A DNA stretch of 64,000 nucleotides, from the NCBI RefSeq assembly GCF_000281065.1, contig NZ_AKKK01000003.1, forward strand, positions 1 to 64,000. Direction: 5' to 3'. Both the position numbers and the translations under genes were made by a program. The notes under the pieces were generated by a model. It saw only the letters and a program-made list of their open reading frames with translations. It ran no database searches and was not told where the DNA came from. This DNA comes from Arthrobacter sp. M2012083 (GTDB lineage Bacteria > Actinomycetota > Actinomycetes > Actinomycetales > Micrococcaceae). Below are positions 45,105-54,302 of this stretch, piece after piece. The first letter of the stretch is position 1. Each line of letters starts with the position of its first letter.

Positions 45105-45686
45105 ATGGCAGGCGAAACCACTATTACGGTCATCGGTAATCTCACCAATGACCCCGAGCTGCGGTTTACCCCGTCTGGCTCAGCAGTAGCGAACTTCACC
45201 ATCGCTTCTACTCCCCGGACCTTTGACCGCCAGTCCAATGAGTGGAAGGACGGGGAAACCCTGTTCCTCCGCGCATCGGTATGGCGCGAAGCAGCCGAGA
45301 ACGTGGCGGAGTCCCTCACCAAGGGCATGCGCGTCATCGTTTCCGGCCGTTTGAAGAGCCGTTCCTACGAAACAAAAGAAGGCGAGAAGCGTACCGTTAT
45401 CGAGCTTGAGGTCGACGAAATCGGCCCGAGCCTGCGTTACGCAAACGCCAAGGTCAACCGTACCCAGCGCTCCGGCGGTGGGCAGGGCGGCTTCGGTGGC
45501 GGTAACGCCGGTAATTCCGGTGGCTTCGGAGGTGGCGCTCCTGGTGGAAACCAGGGCGGCGGCAACTCCGGTGGAACCTGGGGCGGCAACCAGCCCGCAC
45601 AACAGCAGGATGACCCTTGGGCCACGCCCGGTGTCAGCAATGCTGGCGGCTGGGGCAACGGCCCGGATTCCGAACCTCCCTTCTAA
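45105..45686 (+). CDS. ssb: Single-stranded DNA-binding protein
   Basis: 193 residues. OB-fold in the first ~110 ([19 protein letters not shown], then [15 protein letters not shown]), a Gly/Asn/Gln-rich linker, and the acidic C-terminal tip DSEPPF that recruits replication and repair proteins. Normal for the actinobacterial main SSB. Lies between rpsF and rpsR as usual; GGAGG precedes the start. Confidence 0.97.
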   Translation: MAGETTITVIGNLTNDPELRFTPSGSAVANFTIASTPRTFDRQSNEWKDGETLFLRASVWREAAENVAESLTKGMRVIVSGRLKSRSYETKEGEKRTVIELEVDEIGPSLRYANAKVNRTQRSGGGQGGFGGGNAGNSGGFGGGAPGGNQGGGNSGGTWGGNQPAQQQDDPWATPGVSNAGGWGNGPDSEPPF

Positions 45687-45814
45687 ACACCAAATAAACG
45701 TCCGACGCCGGACGCTCGCCGGAAGTGCCGAAAGGCACCATGGCGACAACCGCCGTCGAACACCACCATCCCGTGGATCAATATCCACGGGCTCCATAGA
45801 AAAGGAGCTCCACG

Positions 45815-46054
45815 ATGGCTAAGGCTGAACTCCGTAAGCCCAAACCAAAGTCCAACCCCTTGAAGGCCGCTGACATCACTGTCATCGACTACAAGGACGT
45901 AGCATTGCTGCGCAAGTTCATCTCCGACCGCGGAAAGATCCGCGCTCGTCGCGTCACTGGCGTTACCGTTCAGGAACAGCGCAAGATCGCCCAGGCAATC
46001 AAGAACGCCCGCGAAGTTGCTCTGCTGCCTTACTCCGGCGCTGGCCGCGGCTAA
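45815..46054 (+). CDS. rpsR: 30S ribosomal protein S18
   Basis: 79 residues with the S18 core ([17 protein letters not shown], then [14 protein letters not shown]). No zinc-binding CxxC motif, so it is the zinc-independent form. Partner of S6. Start ATG 45815 behind AAAGGAG. The 128-bp gap to ssb holds an inverted repeat (atccacgg-like) but no gene. Confidence 0.97.
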   Translation: MAKAELRKPKPKSNPLKAADITVIDYKDVALLRKFISDRGKIRARRVTGVTVQEQRKIAQAIKNAREVALLPYSGAGRG

Positions 46055-46072
46055 GGGAAGGGATTAACTAAC

Positions 46073-46525
46073 ATGGCAAAGCTCATTCTGACCCACGAAG
46101 TAACCGGTCTCGGTGCTGCTGGCGACGTTGTGGAGGTCAAGGACGGTTACGCACGTAACTTCCTGCTGCCCCGCGGCTTCGCTCTGACCTGGACCAAGGG
46201 TGGCGAGAAGCAGGTTGAGTCCATCAAGGCTGCTCGCGCCGCTCGTGCGCACGCTTCTGTTGAAGCTGCACAGGCACAGGCCCAGGCTCTGTCCTCCAAA
46301 AAGGTCAAGCTCGAGGTGAAGGCCGGCGAGTCCGGTCGTCTCTTCGGTACCGTCAAGCCTGCTGATGTCGCTGCTGCTGTTGAGGCCGCTGGCCTCGGCG
46401 CTATCGACAAGCGCAACGTTGAACTGCCGAACCACATCAAGTCTGTCGGTTCGTACACGGCTAACGTTCGCCTGCACGAGGATGTTTCTGCTGTCATCGA
46501 CCTCGAGGTCGTAGCAAGCAAGTAG
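46073..46525 (+). CDS. rplI: 50S ribosomal protein L9
   Basis: 150 residues with the N-terminal rRNA-binding domain ([18 protein letters not shown]), the long connecting helix and the C-terminal domain. Last gene of the operon, 18 bp after rpsR, followed by a strong terminator. Confidence 0.98.
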   Translation: MAKLILTHEVTGLGAAGDVVEVKDGYARNFLLPRGFALTWTKGGEKQVESIKAARAARAHASVEAAQAQAQALSSKKVKLEVKAGESGRLFGTVKPADVAAAVEAAGLGAIDKRNVELPNHIKSVGSYTANVRLHEDVSAVIDLEVVASK

Positions 46526-46540
46526 TCTCTGACTGCACCT

Positions 46541-46583
46541 AAAGACCCCCGCTACCGGATTCCGGTGGCGGGGGTCTTTTTCT
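46541..46583 (+). terminator. Terminator of rpsF-rplI operon
   Basis: AAAGACCCCCGC... (46541-46559) pairs with 46560-46579 except one T-G; a run of five T follows. Ends the ribosomal operon. Confidence 0.92.
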
Positions 46584-46595
46584 TTGCGGGGAAAC

Positions 46596-47018
46596 CTAGG
46601 GGGTGTGCAACTCCTCCATAACGTGCTTGTAGCCGGTGCGAATCATTTCGGCCAGGACGTCCCTATCCACGTCGTCCAGCTTGTTCACGTACAGGCACGC
46701 GGCGCCGGTCTTGTGCTTGCCGAGTTCGGGAAGGAGCCGGTCAGCGTCCGCACCGTAAGTCAGCCCGTACAGTGCCAGGTTGGCCTTGCGCGGTGAAAAG
46801 CCGACGGCGGCGGCGTCACCTTCCCGGCCGGTGGCGTACTTGTAGTGATAGCTGCCGAAGCCGACAATTGACGGGCCCCACATCACAGCTTCCTGGCCTG
46901 TGATGTCGCGCATCATTTCCAGCAACTCGAAGCCGTCCTGGCGTCGCTGAGGATGCTCCACCGCGGCCAGGAATTCGTCCACGGATACCTCCGTGGGCTG
47001 GGTCTTGTTCTCTGCCAT
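46596..47018 (-). CDS. DUF1801-domain protein
   Basis: 140 residues with the DUF1801 features MRDITGQEAVMWGPSIVGFG, then ALYGLTYG and LDDVDRDVLAEMI. Start ATG 47018 (MAENKTQP). The domain is related to the YdhG fold; function unknown. A second DUF1801 gene lies at 47985. Confidence 0.85.
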   Translation of the reverse strand: MAENKTQPTEVSVDEFLAAVEHPQRRQDGFELLEMMRDITGQEAVMWGPSIVGFGSYHYKYATGREGDAAAVGFSPRKANLALYGLTYGADADRLLPELGKHKTGAACLYVNKLDDVDRDVLAEMIRTGYKHVMEELHTP

Positions 47019-47090
47019 AGGGGTAGTGTCGCAGACGGGGGACGGGTGCGTCAGCACAAACCGGCCAGCACCCGATGATAGCCTTCAGCG

Positions 47091-47942
47091 ATGACTTCAG
47101 AAGCCCTGCGCATCCGCCCGTTCCACCAGGTGGACGTCTTCTCCGAGGTGCCTTACCTTGGCAACCCACTCGCCGTCGTCGTGGATGCCGAAGGCCTCAG
47201 CACTGAGACGATGCAGCACTTCGCTAACTGGACCAACCTCTCCGAGACCACGTTCCTCCTCCCGCCCACAGTCCCTCAAGCCGACTATAAGGTGCGGATC
47301 TTCACCGGCAGTGAGGAGTTCCCTTTCGCCGGTCACCCCACGCTCGGTTCAGCGCATACGTGGTTGCAGGCCGGGGGAGTGCCCAGGACTGACGGCGTCC
47401 TGGTTCAGGAATGCGGGGCGGGTTTGGTGCGGGTAAAGCACGACGCCGGTCGATTGGCTTTCGCTGCACCACCGCTGACCCGCTTCGGCCCGGTGGATGA
47501 CGATGTTCGGGCGCAGCTCGCTGCCGGCCTGCAGCTGCCCGGAGATGCCCTGCTGGATGCATCGTGGTTGGTCAACGGGCCCACATGGGTGGGCGTTCTC
47601 CTGGGTTCAGCAGAACTGGTCTTGGCCATCGAGCCGGACCTCGCAGCCATGGGCGACCTCAAGGTCGGGGTGATTGGCCCACACGAGCCGGGTGCCGGCG
47701 TCGACTTTGAAGTTCGCACTTTCATACCGGGCGACGCCATGGTGGAGGACCCGGTGACAGGCAGTTTCAATGCCGGTGCAGCTCAGTGGCTGATTGGCAG
47801 CGGCCGGGCCCCTGACGAGTACGTAGCCGCCCAAGGTACTGTCCTAGGCAGGGCTGGCAGGGTCCACATCAAAGCCGAAGATGGCGAGATTTGGGTTGGT
47901 GGAGCGTCTGCCACGTGCATCGAGGGTACGGTGCATCTCTAG
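47091..47942 (+). CDS. PhzF-family isomerase/epimerase
   Basis: 283 residues; the diaminopimelate-epimerase-like double fold with FSEVPYLGNPLAVV near the start, the catalytic glutamate E52 in NLSETTFL, and GHPTLGSAH near 82. Members isomerise small aromatic or amino-acid-derived substrates; only some make phenazines. No phenazine genes nearby, so substrate unknown. Confidence 0.9.
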   Translation: MTSEALRIRPFHQVDVFSEVPYLGNPLAVVVDAEGLSTETMQHFANWTNLSETTFLLPPTVPQADYKVRIFTGSEEFPFAGHPTLGSAHTWLQAGGVPRTDGVLVQECGAGLVRVKHDAGRLAFAAPPLTRFGPVDDDVRAQLAAGLQLPGDALLDASWLVNGPTWVGVLLGSAELVLAIEPDLAAMGDLKVGVIGPHEPGAGVDFEVRTFIPGDAMVEDPVTGSFNAGAAQWLIGSGRAPDEYVAAQGTVLGRAGRVHIKAEDGEIWVGGASATCIEGTVHL

Positions 47943-47984
47943 GTTCCGGTCACATGCGTAACCTCAACCGCAAGGAGAATGACG

Positions 47985-48335
47985 ATGACTGAGAAGCCTC
48001 CAACAGTGGACGCGTACATCTCCGCCCAACCTGAGGCCACTCAGCAGATCCTTCAGGAAATCCGCCGGACCATGCACGCCGCTGTGCCGGATGCCGGGGA
48101 GATGATCAGCTACGGCATTCCCACCATCACTATCGGTGGGCACTACGTGGTGTACTTCGCTGCCTGGGCGCACCACATTTCGGTGTATCCGGTGCCTCGG
48201 GGTGACGAAGGTTTGGCCGCGGAGATGGCCCCGTACCTGTCCGGCAAAGGGACGTTGAAATTCCCGCTGGCCAAAGAAATTCCCTTGGACCTGATAGCCA
48301 AAGTTGCCGCCCAACTGGCGGCGGGGAAGAGATAA
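47985..48335 (+). CDS. DUF1801-domain protein (YdhG-like)
   Basis: 116 residues: EMISYGIPTITIGGHYVVYFAA, then LKFPLAKEIPLDLI. ATG 47985 stands 7 nt after AAGGAG; the ATG at 47979 is too close. Function unknown; possibly a small metal- or phosphate-handling protein. Different subgroup from the one at 46596. Confidence 0.88.
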   Translation: MTEKPPTVDAYISAQPEATQQILQEIRRTMHAAVPDAGEMISYGIPTITIGGHYVVYFAAWAHHISVYPVPRGDEGLAAEMAPYLSGKGTLKFPLAKEIPLDLIAKVAAQLAAGKR

Positions 48336-48337
48336 AG

Positions 48338-48463
48338 GTCCCCGACTTCTCCGTTGGGGGCTATCGTGACAAACTCAAGGAGCTGGACAAACACATGAGA
48401 GCTGGCCGCCCCTACATCGCGCACTCCACCCGGCACCTGATTGACGCCCAGCGCATTGGGTAG
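48338..48463 (+). CDS. Possible 41-codon small gene with no canonical start
   Basis: An open frame from 48338 to the TAG at 48463 reads VPDFSVGGYRDKLKELDKH then the rest, a compact charged helical peptide. Third codon positions are about 78% G/C, as in real genes here. There is no ATG/GTG/TTG near its beginning; the codons before are ATA AAG, with ATA overlapping the upstream stop codon. The only ATG in frame is 48395, giving 22 residues after AAGGAG. Either a start codon was lost, or the gene uses ATA, or only the short form is made. Low confidence. Confidence 0.35.
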   Translation, partial: VPDFSVGGYRDKLKELDKHMRAGRPYIAHSTRHLIDAQRIG

Positions 48464-48495
48464 AAGTTAAGCGGGCGCACCTAGGAGGAGCAAGT

Positions 48496-49395
48496 ATGGA
48501 TTCTGCACGGACCTTTGAGTCGATTGTCATCATCTTCAACCCCAACAGCACTGGGGACGCGCCTGAGTTGGCGCAGCAACTGCACCACCGGCTGAAGGAG
48601 CTGCTCACGTATCAGCCCGAAATCACACTCCAGCCCACTGAGCATGCCGGGCATGCCGTGGATCTGGCACGGAACGCAGCATCGAAGGGCGGTGATGTCC
48701 TTGTGGTCTCGGTGAGTGGCGACGGAGGCTACAACGAGGTGGTCAACGGCGTGATGCAGGCCGGGAACCCGAGGGCTGTCTGTGCGGTCAGGGCTGCGGG
48801 CAACGCGAACGACCATAGCCGGATCATCGCGACTAAACCCTTGGAAGAGGCCATCGCGGAAGGGCATGTCCATAACATCGACCTTCTCCGCATTCACACA
48901 GGCCAAAAAGAGAATGAGCCCCTTGAATACGCCCATTCCTATATCGGATTCGGCCTCACCCCGGTGGTTGCCACTGAACTCGAAAAGGGCAGCAAAGGTG
49001 CTCTCAAGGAAATGGTGACGGTGATCCAGACCTTCTCCAAGTTTGAGCCCTTTGGCATTCGACTGGCTGACGGGAAGCGCCGAAAGTTCGACAGTCTTGT
49101 CTTCGCCAACATCAACGAAATGGCCAAGTACGCCACGTTAAGCGAAGCAGAGGACCACCCCTCGGATGGGAAATTCGAGGTGATCGTCTTCCCGCACATG
49201 CCCAAGTGGCGCACTCTCCTGACTGCACTGAAAGCCACCACCCAAGGGCTGGGCGACCAGCCGAGTGTGAGTAGCTACGAATTCACTACGCTCAAGCCGC
49301 TGCCGTACCAAATGGACGGCGAAGTGAAGTCCGTGGAGGCTAACGTCAAGGTCAAAGTGGAGTGCGCTCCCCGCGCCCTGGCCACCCTCGGTTAG
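48496..49395 (+). CDS. Diacylglycerol kinase-like lipid kinase family protein
   Basis: 299 residues. NPNSTGDAPELAQQL at the start and the nucleotide-binding GDGGYNEVVNGVM are those of the DAGK catalytic domain, although the canonical GGDGT is changed to SGDGGYN. The second motif is degraded too (RAAGNANDHSR instead of LPGGTxNDFAR). It may be an active variant kinase or a degenerate one. Start has GGAGGAGC upstream. Confidence 0.8.
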   Translation: MDSARTFESIVIIFNPNSTGDAPELAQQLHHRLKELLTYQPEITLQPTEHAGHAVDLARNAASKGGDVLVVSVSGDGGYNEVVNGVMQAGNPRAVCAVRAAGNANDHSRIIATKPLEEAIAEGHVHNIDLLRIHTGQKENEPLEYAHSYIGFGLTPVVATELEKGSKGALKEMVTVIQTFSKFEPFGIRLADGKRRKFDSLVFANINEMAKYATLSEAEDHPSDGKFEVIVFPHMPKWRTLLTALKATTQGLGDQPSVSSYEFTTLKPLPYQMDGEVKSVEANVKVKVECAPRALATLG

Positions 49396-49399
49396 GCCG

Positions 49400-50278
49400 T
49401 TAGCCTGCGCAGGCGGCAGTGACGAAGTCGTAGATTCGGCCGCGCAGCCCGTTCGGCGCTGCAATCTTGAGCACGCCTATCCTTTCACCGATGGCGACCC
49501 TCAGTGGCAAGAGGGTACCCACCTTGTCCTCAGCAACAGCATGCGGATCACAACGGGCGGGCCGGAGCGTCAGTGGCAGCTCTTGCTTGGCCGTGCCTAG
49601 GAGGACATTCCTGGGCCAAGGGGCAGCGGGGGATTGGGCCAGTAACGTGGTTTCGTCGATCCCCTCAATAGTGAGGCTTTGCGCGTCGGTTCCCGGCGTG
49701 GCTGGAGTGATGATGAGGCGTACGACGGCGGTGCGACCGTCAGCGGCCACCTCAAGTCCCGGATCCAAGACGATTGTTGCGACGGCGGCTGCTTCCGCTG
49801 CGATGCATAGCTCCTCAGCGTTCCTGGGCAGGACGCCGAAGGGGTCGGAGGCGCTGGTGTTTTCCACTACAGGGTCCTTGCCAGGTGCTGAGTAGGTGAT
49901 GCTGGCCTTAAGCTCGGTTGAATCATCGGCTGACGTCTTGCACGTGGCTGCGGGCAGCGCAGCGGGAAGGCTTTTGGGCTGACGGGGTGGTAACTCAAGA
50001 CTGCCCGCCGACGGCTCCCAGGAAATGTCACCTTCGAACAGCGTGGATCGCAAGCGGGCTTCGGTGATGGTCAGGGGCGTGTCTGTGGTGTTGGTGAGCT
50101 GTATCTGGATGGCTTGCTTCCCGTATTGATCCCGCGATTGATTGACCTCCACGGTGACGGGGCGGGAACTCCCGCTGGTGGGCTCCGAGACTGGAACGCC
50201 CGAGCCACATCCGGCCACGAGCGTCAGCGTCACAGCGGCCATACCCACAGCGAAAGAATGCCACCGCCGGCTCATCAT
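49400..50278 (-). CDS. Predicted lipoprotein, unknown function
   Basis: 292 residues. Signal peptide with lipobox LVAGC (C24), then a rest without recognisable catalytic motifs; the pattern of short beta-strands suggests Ig-like or DUF4352-type beta-sandwiches. Cell-surface anchored. Alone on the minus strand between plus-strand genes. I do not recognise the family. Confidence 0.72.
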   Translation of the reverse strand: MMSRRWHSFAVGMAAVTLTLVAGCGSGVPVSEPTSGSSRPVTVEVNQSRDQYGKQAIQIQLTNTTDTPLTITEARLRSTLFEGDISWEPSAGSLELPPRQPKSLPAALPAATCKTSADDSTELKASITYSAPGKDPVVENTSASDPFGVLPRNAEELCIAAEAAAVATIVLDPGLEVAADGRTAVVRLIITPATPGTDAQSLTIEGIDETTLLAQSPAAPWPRNVLLGTAKQELPLTLRPARCDPHAVAEDKVGTLLPLRVAIGERIGVLKIAAPNGLRGRIYDFVTAACAG

Positions 50279-50395
50279 GCGATCAGTGTAGGGGCGCGGC
50301 CAAGCTGCGCGGTACCACCGCCGCCCGGAACTCGCCGCAAGCCCCGAGTCTTTGGATATGCTCGTCGAAATCGTAAAAAACGAAAGGCGACACTG

Positions 50396-50689
50396 ATGTC
50401 ATTCCAGGCCTACCTCGACGCTATTGAAGACAAAACCGGGCTCACCCCGCGGCAACTGGTCGAAATTGCGGAAACCAAGGGATTCAAGGACCCATCAGTT
50501 AAGGCCGGAGCCATCCTTGAATGGCTCAAATCCGATTACGACCTTGGTCGTGGCCACGGAATGGCACTGGTGCACGTCATCAGAAAGGGGCCAAGGATCG
50601 ATAGCAAGCACGTGGGATCGGACGGGACCCACCGCGACGATTCGGACACGCTCTGGCTGGATGGCAAGGCCAGTAGGCCAACTCCCTGA
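50396..50689 (+). CDS. DUF4287-domain protein
   Basis: 97 residues starting MSFQAYLDAIEDKTGLTPR with the motif YDLGRGHGMALVHVI, the DUF4287 signature. Often found beside DUF1801/AHSA1-type small proteins in actinobacteria, which fits this neighbourhood. Function unknown. AAAGG precedes ATG 50396. Confidence 0.88.
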   Translation: MSFQAYLDAIEDKTGLTPRQLVEIAETKGFKDPSVKAGAILEWLKSDYDLGRGHGMALVHVIRKGPRIDSKHVGSDGTHRDDSDTLWLDGKASRPTP

Positions 50690-50768
50690 AACATGTTGGC
50701 GAGCCAACACTAAGCATGCTTAGCTTAGGGTCGAGCCATTTCTTGATGTGCACGCAGAGAGGAACACC

Positions 50769-51242
50769 ATGTCTACCGTGACGCAGCTGTTCAAATCCCC
50801 TGCCGCTGACATCTGGAAGGTAATTGAAGACGGCTGGCTCTATTCGGGCTGGGTTGTGGGTGCTTCAAGAATCCGCGCCGTGGACGAGCAATGGCCGCAC
50901 GTGGGCGCAAAATTGCACCATTCTGTGGGCTCTTGGCCTTTCCTTATTGACGACAGTACCCAGGTGACAAGCATGGAACCCGGCCAAAAATTGGAGCTGC
51001 TCGCAAGGGGGTGGCCCTTGGGCGAGGCAAAGGTGCTGATCACCCTCGAGGACCTTGAAGGCTCTCAATGCCGCGTCTCCATCGCCGAGGATGCCGTGCG
51101 TGGGCCAGGAAAATTGGTGCCCAAAGCCCTACGGGATCCAATGATCTCCGTACGAAATCGGGAGACCCTTAGGCGTCTGGAACTTATGGCTGCGGGCGGG
51201 GCTGGCCGGACGACTCAGTTGCCTCCGGCGGAGGCCGGCTGA
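50769..51242 (+). CDS. SRPBCC-family protein
   Basis: 157 residues of the START/Bet v 1 ligand-binding fold: VTQLFKSPAADIWKVIEDG, then GAKLHHSVGSWP and a C-terminal helix RNRETLRRLELMA. Likely binds a small hydrophobic ligand. ATG 50769. Its end overlaps the convergent HMG-CoA lyase gene by 28 bp. Confidence 0.85.
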   Translation: MSTVTQLFKSPAADIWKVIEDGWLYSGWVVGASRIRAVDEQWPHVGAKLHHSVGSWPFLIDDSTQVTSMEPGQKLELLARGWPLGEAKVLITLEDLEGSQCRVSIAEDAVRGPGKLVPKALRDPMISVRNRETLRRLELMAAGGAGRTTQLPPAEAG

Positions 51243-52195
51243 CTAGCCGAAGGAATGACCCAGTCGAAGGCTTCAGCTTTGGAACGAGCTCCCTGGGCTG
51301 CCTTGGAGCGGTTCGGTTCACCCAGTTCGACCAGCAACTTTTCGGAAAGTACCACCAGCTCCGCGAAGACGTCCGGCGTGAGCCACCCGGGACGGGTTGC
51401 AAAGAGGATGTCTTCGCTGGAGGTATTGCCGCTGGCTCCTGGCGCGAACGGGCAGCCGCCCAGACCACCCAGGGCACCGTCCACCATGGCAGCACCGGCT
51501 TGAATGGCGGCTAGCGTGTTTGCCACTCCCAAACCCCACGTGTCGTGGCCGTGATATACGATCCTGCGCGCAGGTGACTCATTCCGCACACGGGTGATGA
51601 GCCGGGCAACCTGCGCGGGAATGGCCTGCCCCAACGTGTCGCAGATGACAATGTCGGTGGTGCCCTCAGCGCGAGGATCGTTCGCGATGGAGAGGATGCG
51701 CTCCTCCGGAACGTAACCCTCAAAAGGGCACGTGAAGGATGTGGCAATGCACAGCTGGATCCGGCCGTTCACTGCGCGGGTATACTCGACGGCCTCTGGC
51801 AAAGCGGCCAAGCTCTCGTCAGTGCTGCGCCCTATGTTCGCCTTGTTGTGCGAATCCGAGGCGGACAAACAGTACTGGAAGTTCCTCGCACCTGCGGCTG
51901 ACGCTTTGGCAACGTGACCTGGTGTTGCCACCCAAATCCAGCATTTTTCCAGTTCCTCGGGGGTGAGGGCCCGGACTACTTCCAGGGTGTTGGCCATGGT
52001 CGGTACCAGGTCTGCGCGAGCCATGGAACCCAGCTCGATCGCGGGCACTCCCAGCCGCAGCAGTTCCCGCACTGTCTCGATCTTCTGCTCTGCAGGTAGG
52101 AGCTTGCCGGTGAGCTGGAGCCCATCGCGCAGCGTGACATCCCGCAAGAGAACGTTGCCCAGCGTTGAGGCAAGGGGGCTTTCAAAGCGGTTCAT
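51215..52195 (-). CDS. Hydroxymethylglutaryl-CoA lyase family protein
   Basis: 326 residues of the DRE-TIM family: DVTLRDGLQ at the start, YHGHDTWG metal histidines, and GLGGCPFAPGASGN, the signature of HMG-CoA lyase with its active-site cysteine. It splits HMG-CoA (leucine breakdown) or a related 3-hydroxy-3-methyl acyl-CoA. Its ATG overlaps the stop of the CoA-transferase gene (ATGA), so CoA activation and cleavage form one pathway step pair; itaconate-, citramalate- or methylglutarate-type acids are possible substrates. Confidence 0.9.
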   Translation of the reverse strand: MNRFESPLASTLGNVLLRDVTLRDGLQLTGKLLPAEQKIETVRELLRLGVPAIELGSMARADLVPTMANTLEVVRALTPEELEKCWIWVATPGHVAKASAAGARNFQYCLSASDSHNKANIGRSTDESLAALPEAVEYTRAVNGRIQLCIATSFTCPFEGYVPEERILSIANDPRAEGTTDIVICDTLGQAIPAQVARLITRVRNESPARRIVYHGHDTWGLGVANTLAAIQAGAAMVDGALGGLGGCPFAPGASGNTSSEDILFATRPGWLTPDVFAELVVLSEKLLVELGEPNRSKAAQGARSKAEAFDWVIPSASQPASAGGN

Positions 52196-53442
52196 GATCG
52201 GAGGGCCTCCTTGCGGCCGGAAGCCGCATCGATCTGGGCGGCGTCCATGTTCAGGAGCCCGCCGAGGATTTCTTGCGTGTTTTCGCCCAGGTCCGGGCCC
52301 AGGTTCCGGATGGGCAGGGACTGGTCCCCGATCACCGGCACAATACCCGGGAAGCCGACGCCGGGAAGGACTTCCTCGCCTGTGGACACGTCGAACTTTT
52401 GGATCATGTTGCGCGCGGCGTACTGGGTGTCCGTGCTGATATCGGCCGCGGTGTAAATGGGGCCGGCGGGGACACCGGCGGCTTCGAGGGCTGCAAGGGC
52501 TTCAGCTCCTGATAGCGTCGCTGCCCACTCGCCGATTGCCTGATCCAGTTCTTCGCGCTTTGCCCAGCGCCCGGCATTTGTTTGCAGGGAAGGGTCCTCT
52601 GCGAGGTCCGGGCGGCCGATGGTCTGCATGTATCGCTGGTAGATCGAGTCGCCGTTGCCGGCCACCACGATGCTCGCACCGTCATTGCACACGTACGCGT
52701 TGGATGGAGCAATGCCCTCCATGCGGCCACCAACTCGCTGCCGATCCACACCGTACGCTTGGTAGTCCGGGATCAGTGATTCCATCATGGAGAACATGGC
52801 CTCGTTCAGCGCGACATCGATGATGCGCTCGGTGAGCGGAACAGCGCCAGCCGAGTCCCGGCGTCGTGCTTCACGCTGGTACAGGCTCATCATGGAGCCG
52901 AAGGCGGCGTACAGGCCCGCGATCGAGTCCCCGATGGAGACGCCCACACGCACCGGCGCGCGGTCCGGGTCACCCACCAGGTTGCGGAACCCGCCATAAG
53001 CTTCGGCGACGGCGGCGAAACCTGGCCGCTCGGACAATGGCCCGGTCTGCCCGAAGGCAGAGATGCGGGTGACGATCAGATCCGGATTGGCTTCATTAAG
53101 GACCTCCGGGCCCAAGCCCCATCTTTCCAAGGTGCCGGGGCGGAAGTTCTCCAGCAAGATGTCGCACTTGGCCGCCAGTTCCAGCACAGCCTGCTTGCCT
53201 GCCTCTGTGCGCAGGTCCAGGACAACGGACTTTTTGTTGCGGTTCAGCGTGCGGTAGAGCATGGATGTGTTGCCCTTATGCAGGCGCCAGTTGCGCAGTT
53301 CGTCGCCGGTACCGGGCCGCTCCACTTTGATGACCTCAGCTCCGAAGTCGGCAAGTAGCCGGCCGGCCGTGGGCGCGGCGATGTAGTTTCCGAGTTCCAA
53401 GACCCGGACGCCGTCCAGAGGGGCGATTGTTTGGTGTGTCAT
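52192..53442 (-). CDS. CaiB/BaiF family CoA-transferase
   Basis: 416 residues: VRVLELGNYIAAPTAGRLL, GAEVIKVERPGTGDELR and NRNKKSVVLDLRTE are class III CoA-transferase signatures. Transfers CoA to a carboxylic acid, which the coupled lyase then cleaves. First gene of a two-gene transcript; directly upstream lies the broken permease described at 53486. Confidence 0.92.
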   Translation of the reverse strand: MTHQTIAPLDGVRVLELGNYIAAPTAGRLLADFGAEVIKVERPGTGDELRNWRLHKGNTSMLYRTLNRNKKSVVLDLRTEAGKQAVLELAAKCDILLENFRPGTLERWGLGPEVLNEANPDLIVTRISAFGQTGPLSERPGFAAVAEAYGGFRNLVGDPDRAPVRVGVSIGDSIAGLYAAFGSMMSLYQREARRRDSAGAVPLTERIIDVALNEAMFSMMESLIPDYQAYGVDRQRVGGRMEGIAPSNAYVCNDGASIVVAGNGDSIYQRYMQTIGRPDLAEDPSLQTNAGRWAKREELDQAIGEWAATLSGAEALAALEAAGVPAGPIYTAADISTDTQYAARNMIQKFDVSTGEEVLPGVGFPGIVPVIGDQSLPIRNLGPDLGENTQEILGGLLNMDAAQIDAASGRKEALRS

Positions 53443-53485
53443 GGTCTTCCTTCGTCCGTGTTGGGTAGGCGGCAGGCGGGGCCGG

Positions 53486-53638
53486 TCAGAACAGCAGGCT
53501 CATGGGCAGGATCTGCAGGATCGCCACCACGGAGGCTACGGACACTCCCATCGTGACCGATTTGAGTGCACTCCTCACACTCTGACCCAAAAGTGACTGC
53601 AGTAGCCAGAACGTGTTGCTGGTGAACCAGAACGGCAA
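53486..53638 (-). pseudogene. 3' remnant of a GntP-family permease
   Basis: On the minus strand 50 codons end at a TGA (53486-53488). They read like the last helix pair of a GntP/gluconate-type permease: FTSNTFWLLQSLLG, then ALKSVTMGVSVASVV and a hydrophobic tail ending SLLF. The match to the S/NxxFW...LK...S pattern of GntP C termini is clear by eye, but the upstream frame soon loses any permease character. The transporter that presumably fed the CoA-transferase/lyase pair has been deleted here. Confidence 0.6.
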
Positions 53639-53727
53639 TGTCTGACACAGGGAAATCCGATCGTTTGGCCTTTCGCGCCGAAGGCTGAGTCACGTGCGCA
53701 CCGTGAGTCCCAAACTAAGTTAACAAC

Positions 53728-54240
53728 ATGACCTTCGTTATTCGCCCGGCAATCCAAGCTGATGTACCTGGCATCCTCGCCACAGAATTGGATGCCGGAC
53801 GCACTTCACTTGCGCATGCTGAGCGATTCACAGCGAGTATTAGCGCCGCGATCGACGACCAGGCACGTGTCGTCGTCGTCGCCGAAGTGCAAGATGACGC
53901 TAATGCGGGCGGAGGGACCGCCGTCGTAGGTTGGGCGAAAACGCACTATTGGCACTACGGCGACGGGTCTGCGTGGTCCGGTCATTACTTGGGCGGGGTC
54001 ACCGTGCGGCCGGATTTTCGGCGCCTTGGAGTGGCTTCGGAACTGACGGGGGCCCGTATGGCGTGGATTTGGGAACGGGCCGACCACGCTTGGTATGTGG
54101 TCAATTCGCTGAACGTGGCGTCGCTGGCTTTGCACCGGAAGTGGGGATTTCGTGAGGTGGCTCGGGGACCGGGATTTCATACGGTAACGTTCGACGGCGG
54201 CGAGGGGGTCCTGCTGCAGGCGGCGCGGCCGCTGTCCTGA
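53728..54240 (+). CDS. GNAT-family N-acetyltransferase
   Basis: 170 residues. Starts TFVIRPAIQADVPGI, with the acetyl-CoA loop VTVRPDFRRLGVASELTGA and the C-terminal NVASLALHRKWGF. Acceptor unknown. Confidence 0.9.
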   Translation: MTFVIRPAIQADVPGILATELDAGRTSLAHAERFTASISAAIDDQARVVVVAEVQDDANAGGGTAVVGWAKTHYWHYGDGSAWSGHYLGGVTVRPDFRRLGVASELTGARMAWIWERADHAWYVVNSLNVASLALHRKWGFREVARGPGFHTVTFDGGEGVLLQAARPLS

Positions 54241-54302
54241 CCCTCAGGGACGCCCTTCAGCCTTAACATGGTCCTCAGATGCGCCGACCGGGGGAGTGTG
54301 TG

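Noticed and set aside
47091..47942. PhzF gene as part of a phenazine cluster
   Set aside because: No other phenazine genes nearby; PhzF-family proteins are widespread outside phenazine synthesis.
53439..53693. 84-codon minus-strand frame upstream of the CoA-transferase
   Set aside because: Its product looks random, whereas the neighbouring frame shows the GntP C terminus, so this stretch is read as pseudogene remnant.
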